A stretch of 64,000 nucleotides of DNA from Clostridium sp. MCC353. GTDB taxonomy: Bacteria; Bacillota; Clostridia; Lachnospirales; Lachnospiraceae. Shown here in pieces: positions 1 through 7,817 of the stretch. The notes under the pieces are model-generated. The model ran no database searches, was not told where the DNA came from, and saw nothing but the letters and a program-made list of their open reading frames with translations. The stretch is taken from assembly GCF_018785315.1 (NCBI RefSeq), contig NZ_WQPN01000013.1, positions 1 to 64,000 of the forward strand, in the 5' to 3' direction. Both the position numbers and the translations under genes were made by a program. The stretch's first letter is position 1. Every line of letters begins with the position of its first letter.

Positions 1-79
1 AATCCCGCCTCTGCTCCCTCGTCCCGCTTTCCTGCGTAACATTCACAATTAAAGTAACTTACTCACTTAAATCCCAATT

Positions 80-1660
80 TTACATGGTTAAATTTCCCCA
101 TGTTTCAGCGAACATTTTCTCATCCATCACTTTCAGATCTTCCGCCACTTCCGGCGCGAAATCCATCTGCTCAATGATATCTTTTTGGAGGTCGATTCCA
201 GGCGCGATCTCAATGACGGTCATCTTTCCGCCGATCAGTTTGAACACGCACCGTTCCGTCACATATAGAACTTCCTGGCCGGATTCAGCCGCGTATTTGC
301 CGCTGAACGTGATCTGTTCCACTTTCTTTAAGAATTTGCGGCCTTTTCCTTCTTCCGCAATCACCAGTTTTCCGTCCTGAATTTCTTCTTTGCATTTATC
401 AGCGAACATGCCGGCAAATATCACCTTCTTTGAAGCCTGGGAGATATTGATGAATCCGCCGGGGCCGGTCAGTCTGGCGATCTTTTTAGACGGGTCTTTT
501 TTATCCGGTATGAAGAATTTGCTCACATTGATGTTGCCTTCCTCGTCCGCCTGGGCCAGTCCCAGCACGGCTACATCACATCCGCCGCCATCATAAAAAT
601 CGAACATGGAACCGTGGTCCACATTGGCTTCCGCGTTATAGGCGCTTCCAAAATTGGGCAGGGCTGCCGGAACGCCGCCGAAAGAACCGCTCTCTGTGGT
701 CATGATAATATCATCGATATGGCCTTCTTCAGAAACAATGCTGGCCGTTTCGGATGGAATGCCCACTCCCAGATTGACAAGCGCACCTTTTCTCATCTCT
801 GCCGCACATCTTCTGACAATCACCTTCCTGGGTGATAACGGAAGTACGGGAAGTGCATTCAAAGGTTTTTTTAAGTTTCCTGCAAATGCAGGCTCATAAT
901 AGGTCCCTTCTGTCTGCCAGCAGGCATTTGGATCGGTGGCCACCACCACATAGTCCACCAGGGCCCCGGGGATCTTCACATCCTTAGGATGGAGGGTTCC
1001 CTTCCGGGCTGTATACTGAACCTGTACGATTACGATTCCCCCGCTGTTTTTAGCAGCTTCCGCCACCGCGTATCCTTCGTTGATAGGCCCTTCATTTTCA
1101 AATGTAATGTTACCGTTTTCATCAGCGGTGGTTCCGCGAAGAAGGGCCACATCCAGTTTGAATGATTTATAGAACAGGTACTCTTCCCCGTCCAGATTGA
1201 TCAGTTCAACCAGGTCCTCTGTGGTCACTTCATTCATCTTGCCCCCTTCTACCCGGGGATCCACATAGGTTCCAAGGCCCACTTTCGTAATGAGGCCCGG
1301 GCGGTGAGCCGCTATCTCTCTCCAGAGGTTCACAATTACGCCCTGCGGAAGGCAGTGGCAGGCCATCTTATTGGCCCTTACCAGATCGTTCATGGCGAAC
1401 GCGGAACCGATGTGGGCGGCAGACCATTTGGTCACCAGGCCTTCGATTCCAAGCCTTGTCATCCCACGCTCTTTCCAGTCTCCCATGGCGCTTCCCTGCT
1501 TCATGGTGAGATCACAGGGATGTCCTGTTTCCTTGTAATTGTCCGCAATTGCCACTGCGACTTCCTCCGGCCAGCCGGAAAGCCCCATGCCTGCCACCCC
1601 TACGGTGGCGTGATCCGGAATCAACTGTGCCGCTTCTTTGGCGGTGATAAATTTTGCCAT
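80..1660 (-). CDS. Family I acyl-CoA:acetate/3-ketoacid CoA-transferase (fused alpha-beta)
   Basis: This 526-residue protein has the two-halved architecture of YdiF/propionate CoA-transferases, with an N-terminal alpha-like half and a C-terminal beta-like half. Such enzymes move CoA between a short-chain acyl-CoA and a free acid in the cytoplasm. The expected catalytic glutamate sits in TTESGSFGG (Glu323), which forms the glutamyl-CoA thioester in this family. The Gly-rich stretch NLGVGIPSE just upstream matches the beta-subunit signature. An ATTAGGAGGAG site lies upstream of the ATG. It is the last gene of a same-strand run with the DUF4125, DUF4037 and TPR genes, 35 bp after the first. The substrate is not readable from sequence. 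The position beyond GRE module 1 suggests it activates or recycles an acid made there, which is inference. Confidence 0.9.
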   Translation of the reverse strand: MAKFITAKEAAQLIPDHATVGVAGMGLSGWPEEVAVAIADNYKETGHPCDLTMKQGSAMGDWKERGMTRLGIEGLVTKWSAAHIGSAFAMNDLVRANKMACHCLPQGVIVNLWREIAAHRPGLITKVGLGTYVDPRVEGGKMNEVTTEDLVELINLDGEEYLFYKSFKLDVALLRGTTADENGNITFENEGPINEGYAVAEAAKNSGGIVIVQVQYTARKGTLHPKDVKIPGALVDYVVVATDPNACWQTEGTYYEPAFAGNLKKPLNALPVLPLSPRKVIVRRCAAEMRKGALVNLGVGIPSETASIVSEEGHIDDIIMTTESGSFGGVPAALPNFGSAYNAEANVDHGSMFDFYDGGGCDVAVLGLAQADEEGNINVSKFFIPDKKDPSKKIARLTGPGGFINISQASKKVIFAGMFADKCKEEIQDGKLVIAEEGKGRKFLKKVEQITFSGKYAAESGQEVLYVTERCVFKLIGGKMTVIEIAPGIDLQKDIIEQMDFAPEVAEDLKVMDEKMFAETWGNLTM

Positions 1661-1695
1661 GCTGTTCTCCTCCTAATATATAAGTGTAAGGTGTA

Positions 1696-2445
1696 TTATT
1701 TCAAATGATCCTGGGCGTCCTCTACGCTCTGATAGCCATATTGCCTGACCGTGGCTTCCATCACAAGGGTTCCCAGATTCATTTCCTGTCTATCCAACTG
1801 CCGGAAATGCCGTTTTAGCAGATTCAGCGTCTCCAGTGAATAGGTTAAAAGTTCTCCGCGGGCATAAGTTTCCAGTGAAGTATCCAGGCCCGAAACCGCA
1901 TCCGTCTTCCTGAGGGGACGCCCTCTCTTTTTAAAACCGGGATACTGTTCCCTGAACCGTTCCATCCATTTGACCTGTATTTCCGTCAGTTCCGCCGCCA
2001 GTTGTGCTTTTTCAGCGGTTACTGCCGGAAGCAGTTCCCTGATCCGCTTAAATTCTTCCGGGGCGGTATCCTCCATCATATAGCCGTATTTTTCCGTCAT
2101 CAGGTTTCTTCCCGCCAGTTCTGCCTGCTTCAGATCGTTGAGGTAAGATAAAAGCGCTTCCCCGTTCCAGACGGCGAACTGGCTTTTTCTCATAATATCG
2201 AAGGTCTTCCGGTCATCCTGGCAGGCGGCCCGCCCGCCTTCATTTGAAACATTAGTAAACATTTTCCATTCCCGTTTCAGTATCTCCGGAACCATTCGCT
2301 CTATTTCTTCCTGATTCATCCGACACTCTGGAACCATTTGTTTTGTCTCTTCCTGATTCATCCGACACTCCGGAACCATTTGTTTTGTCTCTTCCTGATT
2401 CATCCGACACTCCGGAACCATTTGTCTTGTCTCTTCCTGATTCAT
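1696..2445 (-). CDS. DUF4125 family protein with tandem-repeated N terminus
   Basis: The C-terminal ~190 residues look like DUF4125, from the segment with GGRAACQDDRKTF to the end. The function is unknown. The N terminus is three near-identical 14-residue units (MNQEET-[RK]-QMVPECR) and a diverged fourth (MNQEEIERMVPEI) running straight into the domain. In relatives, as I remember them, the protein starts at a sequence like this fourth unit, so the first three are probably duplicated leader. Each repeat carries a GGAG or AGG six bases before its ATG, so several starts are possible. I chose the first repeat ATG (2445, 249 residues). A TTG at 2493 with AGGAG upstream is an alternative giving 265 residues and overlapping the DUF4037 gene. 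It sits between DUF4037 and the CoA-transferase. Confidence 0.75.
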   Translation of the reverse strand: MNQEETRQMVPECRMNQEETKQMVPECRMNQEETKQMVPECRMNQEEIERMVPEILKREWKMFTNVSNEGGRAACQDDRKTFDIMRKSQFAVWNGEALLSYLNDLKQAELAGRNLMTEKYGYMMEDTAPEEFKRIRELLPAVTAEKAQLAAELTEIQVKWMERFREQYPGFKKRGRPLRKTDAVSGLDTSLETYARGELLTYSLETLNLLKRHFRQLDRQEMNLGTLVMEATVRQYGYQSVEDAQDHLK

Positions 2446-2453
2446 CCGACACC
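2281..2453. repeat. 42-bp in-frame tandem repeat, about four copies
   Basis: Copies begin at 2307, 2349, 2391 and 2433 (the last partial), with a degenerate copy at 2281-2306. The period is exactly 42 bp, so copy-number changes would keep the DUF4125 gene in frame. On the coding strand each unit contains a Shine-Dalgarno-like GGAG or AGG, a six-base spacer and an ATG, so the repeat multiplies translation-start regions. Confidence 0.95.
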
Positions 2454-2477
2454 TCGGTTCTTTGGCCGCTTTTCCAT

Positions 2478-3404
2478 CTATCCCTGCAGCCAATGCATTC
2501 TCCTGATCTGGGGATCTCCGATCTTTGACATCATCAAATCCAGATGGCTTTGCAGAAACGGATCTTCCAGTTCCGTTAAATTCTGCTTTTTTAACTCAAT
2601 GACTATTTTTTCACAAATCAATTCAATTAACTGCTGCTTATCCTCTTCTGCTGTCCGGGCGTCTGCCAGCTTTCCAAACAGCTCCCAGGTATCGCCGAGC
2701 ACATCCAGGTCTTTTAATCCTCGGTGCATCCATTTATAAAACGGCGCATATCTGCGGTTCAGCAGATAGATCATCGACATCCCGCTTTTTATAAATTCCG
2801 CCAGCGCCAGGCAGGCCGCCGCCGGTTCTCCTCTCCGCCTGCATCTGGGATAATTATACTGTCCTGACTGTGACATGAAGGCGGCCCGGGCCACCATCTT
2901 TTTAATTCTCACATCTTCCGGATAGCCCTTTTGAAGCTCCTTCCGGATCCCGGTAAAGCTGCCCTCGTCATCCCGGAACACTTCTCCGTTTACTGCGGCA
3001 GCCAGATAACTCTCTGGCAGGTTCATCCACTCCAGATTACTTTCCGGAACTCCGGGAACCAGCAGGAAATGACGGTAGAAACCGGTAATCTCCCACACTC
3101 CGGTCCGGTGCCCGCCCAGCTTGTGATCCCGTCTCACGTTGAATCCGTTATACACAAGAGGCAGCCGTTCATATTCCTCCTGAAGCCTGGCCCCGGCCTG
3201 TTCCATCACCTCCCGGTCCACCCACATGCAGAAAGCGGGGCCGAAATCGTGATCCCTGGAATATTCATCGTCATATCCAAAACATTCCGATCCCTCCCCG
3301 GCCAGTCCAACCGCAATCCGGCTTTCATATTCCGGGAACTTTTCATGGATCATGGACCTTCCATAGGCTTCATAATAACCCCTGGCCAGTTCCAGACCTT
3401 TCAT
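2478..3404 (-). CDS. DUF4037 family protein (nucleotidyltransferase-like)
   Basis: The 308-residue protein resembles DUF4037, a family with a nucleotidyltransferase-like N-terminal region. The visible signature is GEGSECFGYDDEYSRDHDF, where the Gly-Ser and the Asp-His-Asp cluster are in the spacing used for metal binding in NTase folds. Aspartates are retained, so activity is possible, but the substrate is unknown. The start was set at an ATG at 3404 preceded by AAGTGGGG, because a start at 3437 would add an 11-residue Arg-rich stretch absent from the domain. It overlaps the end of the TPR gene by 35 bases and is followed closely by DUF4125, so the three are probably translationally coupled. 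Confidence 0.75.
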   Translation of the reverse strand: MKGLELARGYYEAYGRSMIHEKFPEYESRIAVGLAGEGSECFGYDDEYSRDHDFGPAFCMWVDREVMEQAGARLQEEYERLPLVYNGFNVRRDHKLGGHRTGVWEITGFYRHFLLVPGVPESNLEWMNLPESYLAAAVNGEVFRDDEGSFTGIRKELQKGYPEDVRIKKMVARAAFMSQSGQYNYPRCRRRGEPAAACLALAEFIKSGMSMIYLLNRRYAPFYKWMHRGLKDLDVLGDTWELFGKLADARTAEEDKQQLIELICEKIVIELKKQNLTELEDPFLQSHLDLMMSKIGDPQIRRMHWLQG

Positions 3405-4209
3405 CAGCCCCACTTCCCTTCCTCTGCGCCTGTTCACTGATCATGGCAATGTTGGCGCTGATCATTTCATATTCCCGGCTTCTGCCAAACAGCCGGTATA
3501 TCATCTGAAGAGCCTGGTTATATGCATCAAGCGACTGTTCCAACTCTCCTTTTTTATAAAGAATTCCCCCCAGCGCCGACAGAGCCGCCGCATAATGGGG
3601 ATCGTTTTCATGATCTATGTCTTCAAACAGGGCAAGGGCCCGGATAACAGCTTCTTCTTCCTCTTTTCCCCTGTTCAGACTGCCTAAAAGGAGAGCCAGG
3701 TTGACATAGGTAACAGCCAGTTCTTCCCCGCACCCGGAACAGCCTTCAATGATTGCCAGCGCCTTTTGAAGCTCTTTTAACGCCTCCTCCAAACGGCCCA
3801 TATCCTGATAAACAAGGCTCCTGTTATTATACAGGCTGGCCAGCCTGTACCCAGTCTCTCCCTGAACGTTCAAAATATCTTCGGCCCTTTCAAACAGCTC
3901 AAGGGCCTCTTTTGTCTGCTTTTCCATGCGGAGCGTTCCTGCCAGATTGATTAACAGCACGGCAAAAGAAATACCCTTGTCATGATTTCTTGTCTCTTCC
4001 AGACCTACAGCCCGTTTCAATGCCTGCTCCGATTCTTCCAGCCTGCCGCTGCCGCGGTAAAATCCGCCCAATTCACTGAGCAGAACAGTCAGTGTATCTT
4101 CATCCCTTTCCTGTTTTGCCAGCTCAATCTGCCGGCAGAGCCAGGGTTCCACCTCATTTGTGCGTCCCTGGGCAAATAAAGAATCCAGATACTGAAATAA
4201 TTGCTCCAT
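3370..4209 (-). CDS. Tetratricopeptide repeat protein
   Basis: This 279-residue soluble protein is made almost wholly of TPR helical pairs. Repeats are visible as LEESEQALKRAVGLEE, TKEALELFERAEDIL, LEEALKELQKALAIIE and LEQSLDAYNQALQMI, spaced by about 40 residues. There is no signal peptide or membrane segment. TPR proteins are protein-interaction scaffolds. Here it heads a TPR-DUF4037-DUF4125 gene set, so it may dock the other two proteins. A GGAGGAGG run precedes the ATG. A terminator for the GRE activase operon lies upstream, so this set probably has its own promoter. No partner or function is known from the sequence. Confidence 0.85.
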   Translation of the reverse strand: MEQLFQYLDSLFAQGRTNEVEPWLCRQIELAKQERDEDTLTVLLSELGGFYRGSGRLEESEQALKRAVGLEETRNHDKGISFAVLLINLAGTLRMEKQTKEALELFERAEDILNVQGETGYRLASLYNNRSLVYQDMGRLEEALKELQKALAIIEGCSGCGEELAVTYVNLALLLGSLNRGKEEEEAVIRALALFEDIDHENDPHYAAALSALGGILYKKGELEQSLDAYNQALQMIYRLFGRSREYEMISANIAMISEQAQRKGSGADERSGTGQGLL

Positions 4210-4266
4210 TTTCAGCTCGCCTCCTCCTCCTTTCCCGTTAAAGAACTGATGTTCTCACAAAACAGG

Positions 4267-4311
4267 AAAACCGGGGCCAGCTTCCTTTCAGAAGAATCTG
4301 CCCCGGCTTTT
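4267..4311 (-). terminator. Rho-independent terminator of GRE module 1
   Basis: An inverted repeat (CCGGGGC paired with GCCCCGG, flanked by A and T runs on both sides) lies just past the activase stop codon. It has T tracts in both orientations, but only the minus orientation has a gene ending here. Confidence 0.8.
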
Positions 4312-4321
4312 ATGCTGCGTT

Positions 4322-5233
4322 CTATTTCACATTCAGACCATATTCCCTGACAAACTGCCTGAGCGTTTCCATCTCCTGTTCGGAAGGCACATAGGTATGG
4401 AATTGTGACTCTTCGTATTCCAACTGTTCCCGCTTTCCTTCCCCTAATTTATGATAGGGCAGCAGGTTCACTTCCCGGCAGGTGGGAACCCTTTCCGTAA
4501 GGAATTGGCCCATGGCTCTCATATTGCCTTCGCTGTCGTTATATCCCGGCAGCATCGGCGTCCTGGCGATGACCGGGATGTTCAGTTCATTGGAGATACG
4601 GCACAGATTATCCAGGATCTTTTCATTCCCCACTCCGGTGCCCCGTTTGTGCTCTCCGCTGTCCATATGCTTGATATCATACAGAACCAGATCCACATAT
4701 TCCATCACCGTTTGGACTGCCTCCCAGGAGGCATATCCGCAGGTCTCAACAGCTGTATGTATCCGATTATCACGGCACTTTCTCAGGATGGCCGCGGCAA
4801 ATTCTGGCTGTGACAGCACCTCGCCCCCGGTAAGGGTAACTCCCCCGGTTTCAGCGTAAAACAATTGATCCATGGATACTTCTTTATACACTTCATCCAC
4901 GGTCATCCGTTTTCCCATAATCTCTCTGGCCTGGGGAAGACAAGCGGACACGCATTCGCCGCAGCCGTCACAGAGTTTCCGGTCGGTTCTCACTTTACCG
5001 TTCTCCGCCGCCGATATGGCATGCCTGCTGCATTTTGGAATACAGGAAAGACAGCCAACGCACTTATCCGCAAGATACATCAACTGAGAGCGCACCTCAT
5101 TGGATTCCGGATTCGCGCACCAGGCGCACCTGAGCGGGCATCCTTTGAAAAATACGTTGGTCCGGATGCCTGGGCCGTCATGAATACAATAATGCTGGAT
5201 ATTAAAAATGATACCGGAATCCCGGCTGTTCAT
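4322..5233 (-). CDS. Glycyl radical enzyme activating enzyme (radical SAM), module 1
   Basis: This 303-residue activase uses SAM and a [4Fe-4S] cluster to abstract hydrogen from the GRE glycine. The radical-SAM motif CPLRCAWC gives Cys32, Cys36 and Cys39. An inserted ferredoxin-like domain has two Cys-x2-Cys-x2-Cys-x3-Cys sets (58/61/64/68 and 88/91/94/98), as in activases of eliminase-type GREs and unlike the PFL activase. HDGPGIRT near the N terminus is the usual family signature. The ATG at 5233 follows AGAGGTGAGG; an upstream in-frame GTG at 5242 is less likely. It lies 136 bp downstream of GRE1 and ends at a strong terminator, so GRE1 is its expected partner. Confidence 0.93.
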   Translation of the reverse strand: MNSRDSGIIFNIQHYCIHDGPGIRTNVFFKGCPLRCAWCANPESNEVRSQLMYLADKCVGCLSCIPKCSRHAISAAENGKVRTDRKLCDGCGECVSACLPQAREIMGKRMTVDEVYKEVSMDQLFYAETGGVTLTGGEVLSQPEFAAAILRKCRDNRIHTAVETCGYASWEAVQTVMEYVDLVLYDIKHMDSGEHKRGTGVGNEKILDNLCRISNELNIPVIARTPMLPGYNDSEGNMRAMGQFLTERVPTCREVNLLPYHKLGEGKREQLEYEESQFHTYVPSEQEMETLRQFVREYGLNVK

Positions 5234-5369
5234 AAGCCTCACCTCTGTTATTCTATCTGGGATTATCTTATCATTTTGTTAAAAAAGATACAAGTTTTCC
5301 GAACTGCTCCAGATTCTTTCTATGCACTATGCACAATTTTCTTTTTGAAAGCAGTGCAGACATCCCATA

Positions 5370-7769
5370 CTACAGCTGATGTTCTGTACGGGCGATCACC
5401 TCATCCTGCATCTGCGGATTCAACTGCACGAAATAGCAGCTATAACCTGCGATCCTCACAACCAGTTCCCGGTAATCCTTGGGATTTTCCTTGGCCGCTA
5501 CCAGTACATTCTTATCCACAATGTTGAACTGGATATGCTTGCCTCCGTGTGTCAGATAAGTCCTGATCATGCCGGACAATTTGCGTAAATCTTCCTCTGT
5601 CTTCACCGCAGAAGGATGGAATTTCATGTTGAGCAGCGTTGCCTGCCACCTGTCCTGGCCTACCTTTAAGGCGCTGTTCAGCACGGATGTGGGCCCCTTC
5701 TGATCCACCCCATGCATGGGAGATACGGAACCATCCGCCAGGATCTCTCCTGCTTTTCTTCCGTCAGGCGTGGCGCCGGTCAGCAGACCGCCCGGCTGAT
5801 GACTGGTAATGGAAATGCCCGTAGGCACATGGGTTCCGCCTGTAATCGTTGGAATTGTATCACAGATATCTTCAAACGCCTGGTAGCAGCGGGCCACCAT
5901 TTCATCGGCGTAATCATCGTTGTTGCCGTATTTCGGCGCGTCCAGGAAGTCTTTCTGCATTGTCTCATAACCTTCCCAGTCCGCTTCCAGCGCGTCAAAT
6001 AATTCTTTCAGCGTATATTTCTTATCTTCAAATACCAGTTTTTTAATCGCTGTCAGCGAATCGCCCACATTGACCATTCCGATGGGATCGATTACCGCCA
6101 CATTTTCAAACGGCATGGTGCGTCGGAATGTATCCGTTCCTGATTCAATCCCTTCAAACATCAGCGCCGAGCGCAGGGGATCCGGCAGAAGTTCCTGGGT
6201 GATCTTAATCTCCACATTGTTCTTCTGGCCTACGATATTCATGCAGTACTCCATTTCCCGGATAAACGCCTGATACAGGTCTTCAAATGTCTCAAATTCC
6301 GTAAAACTGCCTGCATCGATTCCGCATTTTTCCTTTGTCTTCTTATCCACGCCGTTGTGGCGGAAAATATCAAAGATCAATGGGATTGTGACCATGGGAA
6401 CCGGGCCGGTCCTGGACTTTCCGGGCAGGTTGGCATCCAGACAGCCGGTGATGATATAATCCCGGGCATCTTCAACCGGACAGCCGCGGCTGGTAAAGAA
6501 TTCGATGTAGGACTTGTCGCTGATAAATGCGGGCAGGCCTAATCCGGCTCTCACCACTTCCAGCGCTTTTATCATCAGTTCTTCCGGCGTATCCTCGCTC
6601 ACCCGGACCGTAATGGTGTGATGAGGGGTTTTGGTTATCAATGCCGCATCCAGCATCATGTAGGAAATGTCATTGGTTCCGTCCGTGCCGTCCGGTTTGG
6701 TGCCGCCGATCAGGAAATTGTGCCATTTTGCCATTCCCGCATTTTTTTTCCGGTTATTCTTACCCGAAGTACGGTTTAACTCCATATCTTTAAGCCGCAG
6801 GCAGCAAAGCCATTCTGTAGCTTCCTCCCTGGTGATTCTTCCGGCCTTTAAGTCAGCTTCATAAAACGGATACATCATCTGGTCAAATCTGCCGCCGGGA
6901 AGCGTTGTGGACGGGCTCAGCATCAAAAACTGGAACCAGAAGCACTGCATCGCTTCTTTAAAGGTTCTTGGGGCATGGGCCGGCACCCAGGCACAGCTTT
7001 CCGATATCTGCCGCAATTCGGCCTTTCTCGTTTCATCCTCTTCTTTTTCCGCCATCTCTGCGGCCAGGGCGCTGTAACGTTCGCCCAGCCGGTTCATGGC
7101 TTCTAAGGACATGATCACCGCTTTATAGTAGCGGTATTTGTCCACTCCGTCCGGGGTGTTGAAACTGACCTTTTTCATCTCTTCCCGGGCCTGTTCAATG
7201 AGGGCCAGGGTTCCGTTTTTCAGGATCTTGGTGTAATCCACGCCCAGCAGGATCAGGGACGGCCCGAGGCCAAGGCCGGACTGGGCATAACCGCCGCCTA
7301 CCCCTTTTCCGGCCGCTTTGTCTTTCCAGGGCGGAAGGATGCAGCCAGCTTTTAAGAGTGACAGAATATCTTCATTTTCCGGCTCATAAAAGATATCTCC
7401 CATCATTCCGATCAGCGTGGCGGGATCATGTTTTTTATTCAATTCCTGAAGGTCGATTACGTCCTGGGGATCCATTTCATATCCGTCTTCAATCAGGGAA
7501 TCGATCTCATCCTGGCTCCAGATTCCGTAATGGGGATCGATCTCCAGCCCCATGGGTTTTGAGGCGCCCAGGCCCACAATCAGTTCATCGGGAGCGATTG
7601 CGATGGGCATCCGCTCTACAGTCTCTTTTAAAATTTTTCCTCTCTGGATGATCACAGGGTCATTGGGCGTTTTTTCAATGACATCCAGGGTGATTCTGTA
7701 TTTTTCAATACAGATCGGGTATTTATCGATTACCACCCGTTTTTTTATCCGTTCAATTCTCTCGTACAT
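5370..7769 (-). CDS. Glycyl radical enzyme GRE1 (unassigned subfamily, GCLD active-site loop)
   Basis: This is a 799-residue member of the pyruvate formate-lyase/glycyl radical superfamily. The C-terminal glycyl loop RIAGYSCYF places the radical glycine at Gly775. The active-site cysteine is Cys443 in TGCLDANLPG. Characterised C-O, C-N and C-S eliminases of this superfamily, as I recall, have GCxE with the Glu as general base; here the position is Asp445. Other unusual marks are PHHTITVRV in place of the common QP-type strand, and LPPWKDK plus a Gly-rich stretch near residues 145-170. It lies between a serine hydrolase and the activase in one operon with a dicarboxylate-type permease. It is paralogous to GRE2 and GRE3. 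The reaction is unknown; an eliminase acting on a hydroxy-carboxylate is only a guess. Confidence 0.92.
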   Translation of the reverse strand: MYERIERIKKRVVIDKYPICIEKYRITLDVIEKTPNDPVIIQRGKILKETVERMPIAIAPDELIVGLGASKPMGLEIDPHYGIWSQDEIDSLIEDGYEMDPQDVIDLQELNKKHDPATLIGMMGDIFYEPENEDILSLLKAGCILPPWKDKAAGKGVGGGYAQSGLGLGPSLILLGVDYTKILKNGTLALIEQAREEMKKVSFNTPDGVDKYRYYKAVIMSLEAMNRLGERYSALAAEMAEKEEDETRKAELRQISESCAWVPAHAPRTFKEAMQCFWFQFLMLSPSTTLPGGRFDQMMYPFYEADLKAGRITREEATEWLCCLRLKDMELNRTSGKNNRKKNAGMAKWHNFLIGGTKPDGTDGTNDISYMMLDAALITKTPHHTITVRVSEDTPEELMIKALEVVRAGLGLPAFISDKSYIEFFTSRGCPVEDARDYIITGCLDANLPGKSRTGPVPMVTIPLIFDIFRHNGVDKKTKEKCGIDAGSFTEFETFEDLYQAFIREMEYCMNIVGQKNNVEIKITQELLPDPLRSALMFEGIESGTDTFRRTMPFENVAVIDPIGMVNVGDSLTAIKKLVFEDKKYTLKELFDALEADWEGYETMQKDFLDAPKYGNNDDYADEMVARCYQAFEDICDTIPTITGGTHVPTGISITSHQPGGLLTGATPDGRKAGEILADGSVSPMHGVDQKGPTSVLNSALKVGQDRWQATLLNMKFHPSAVKTEEDLRKLSGMIRTYLTHGGKHIQFNIVDKNVLVAAKENPKDYRELVVRIAGYSCYFVQLNPQMQDEVIARTEHQL

Positions 7770-7817
7770 CGATCTCCTCCTGTTCCCGGCTCTGACTGAT
7801 TAGTTCAGAAACAGCCG

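Noticed and set aside
1-79. Gene or terminator at the left edge
   Set aside because: No reading frame or stable hairpin could be supported in these bases.
2252-2528. Alternative reading frames across the 42-bp repeat, some repeat-rich
   Set aside because: They are shadows of the repeat in other frames. The DUF4125 frame alone continues into a conserved domain.
5243-5369. Promoter or operator between GRE1 and its activase
   Set aside because: ATGCACTATGCAC occurs here and recalls the TGTGCAC core, but the match is weak and the genes appear to be one operon.
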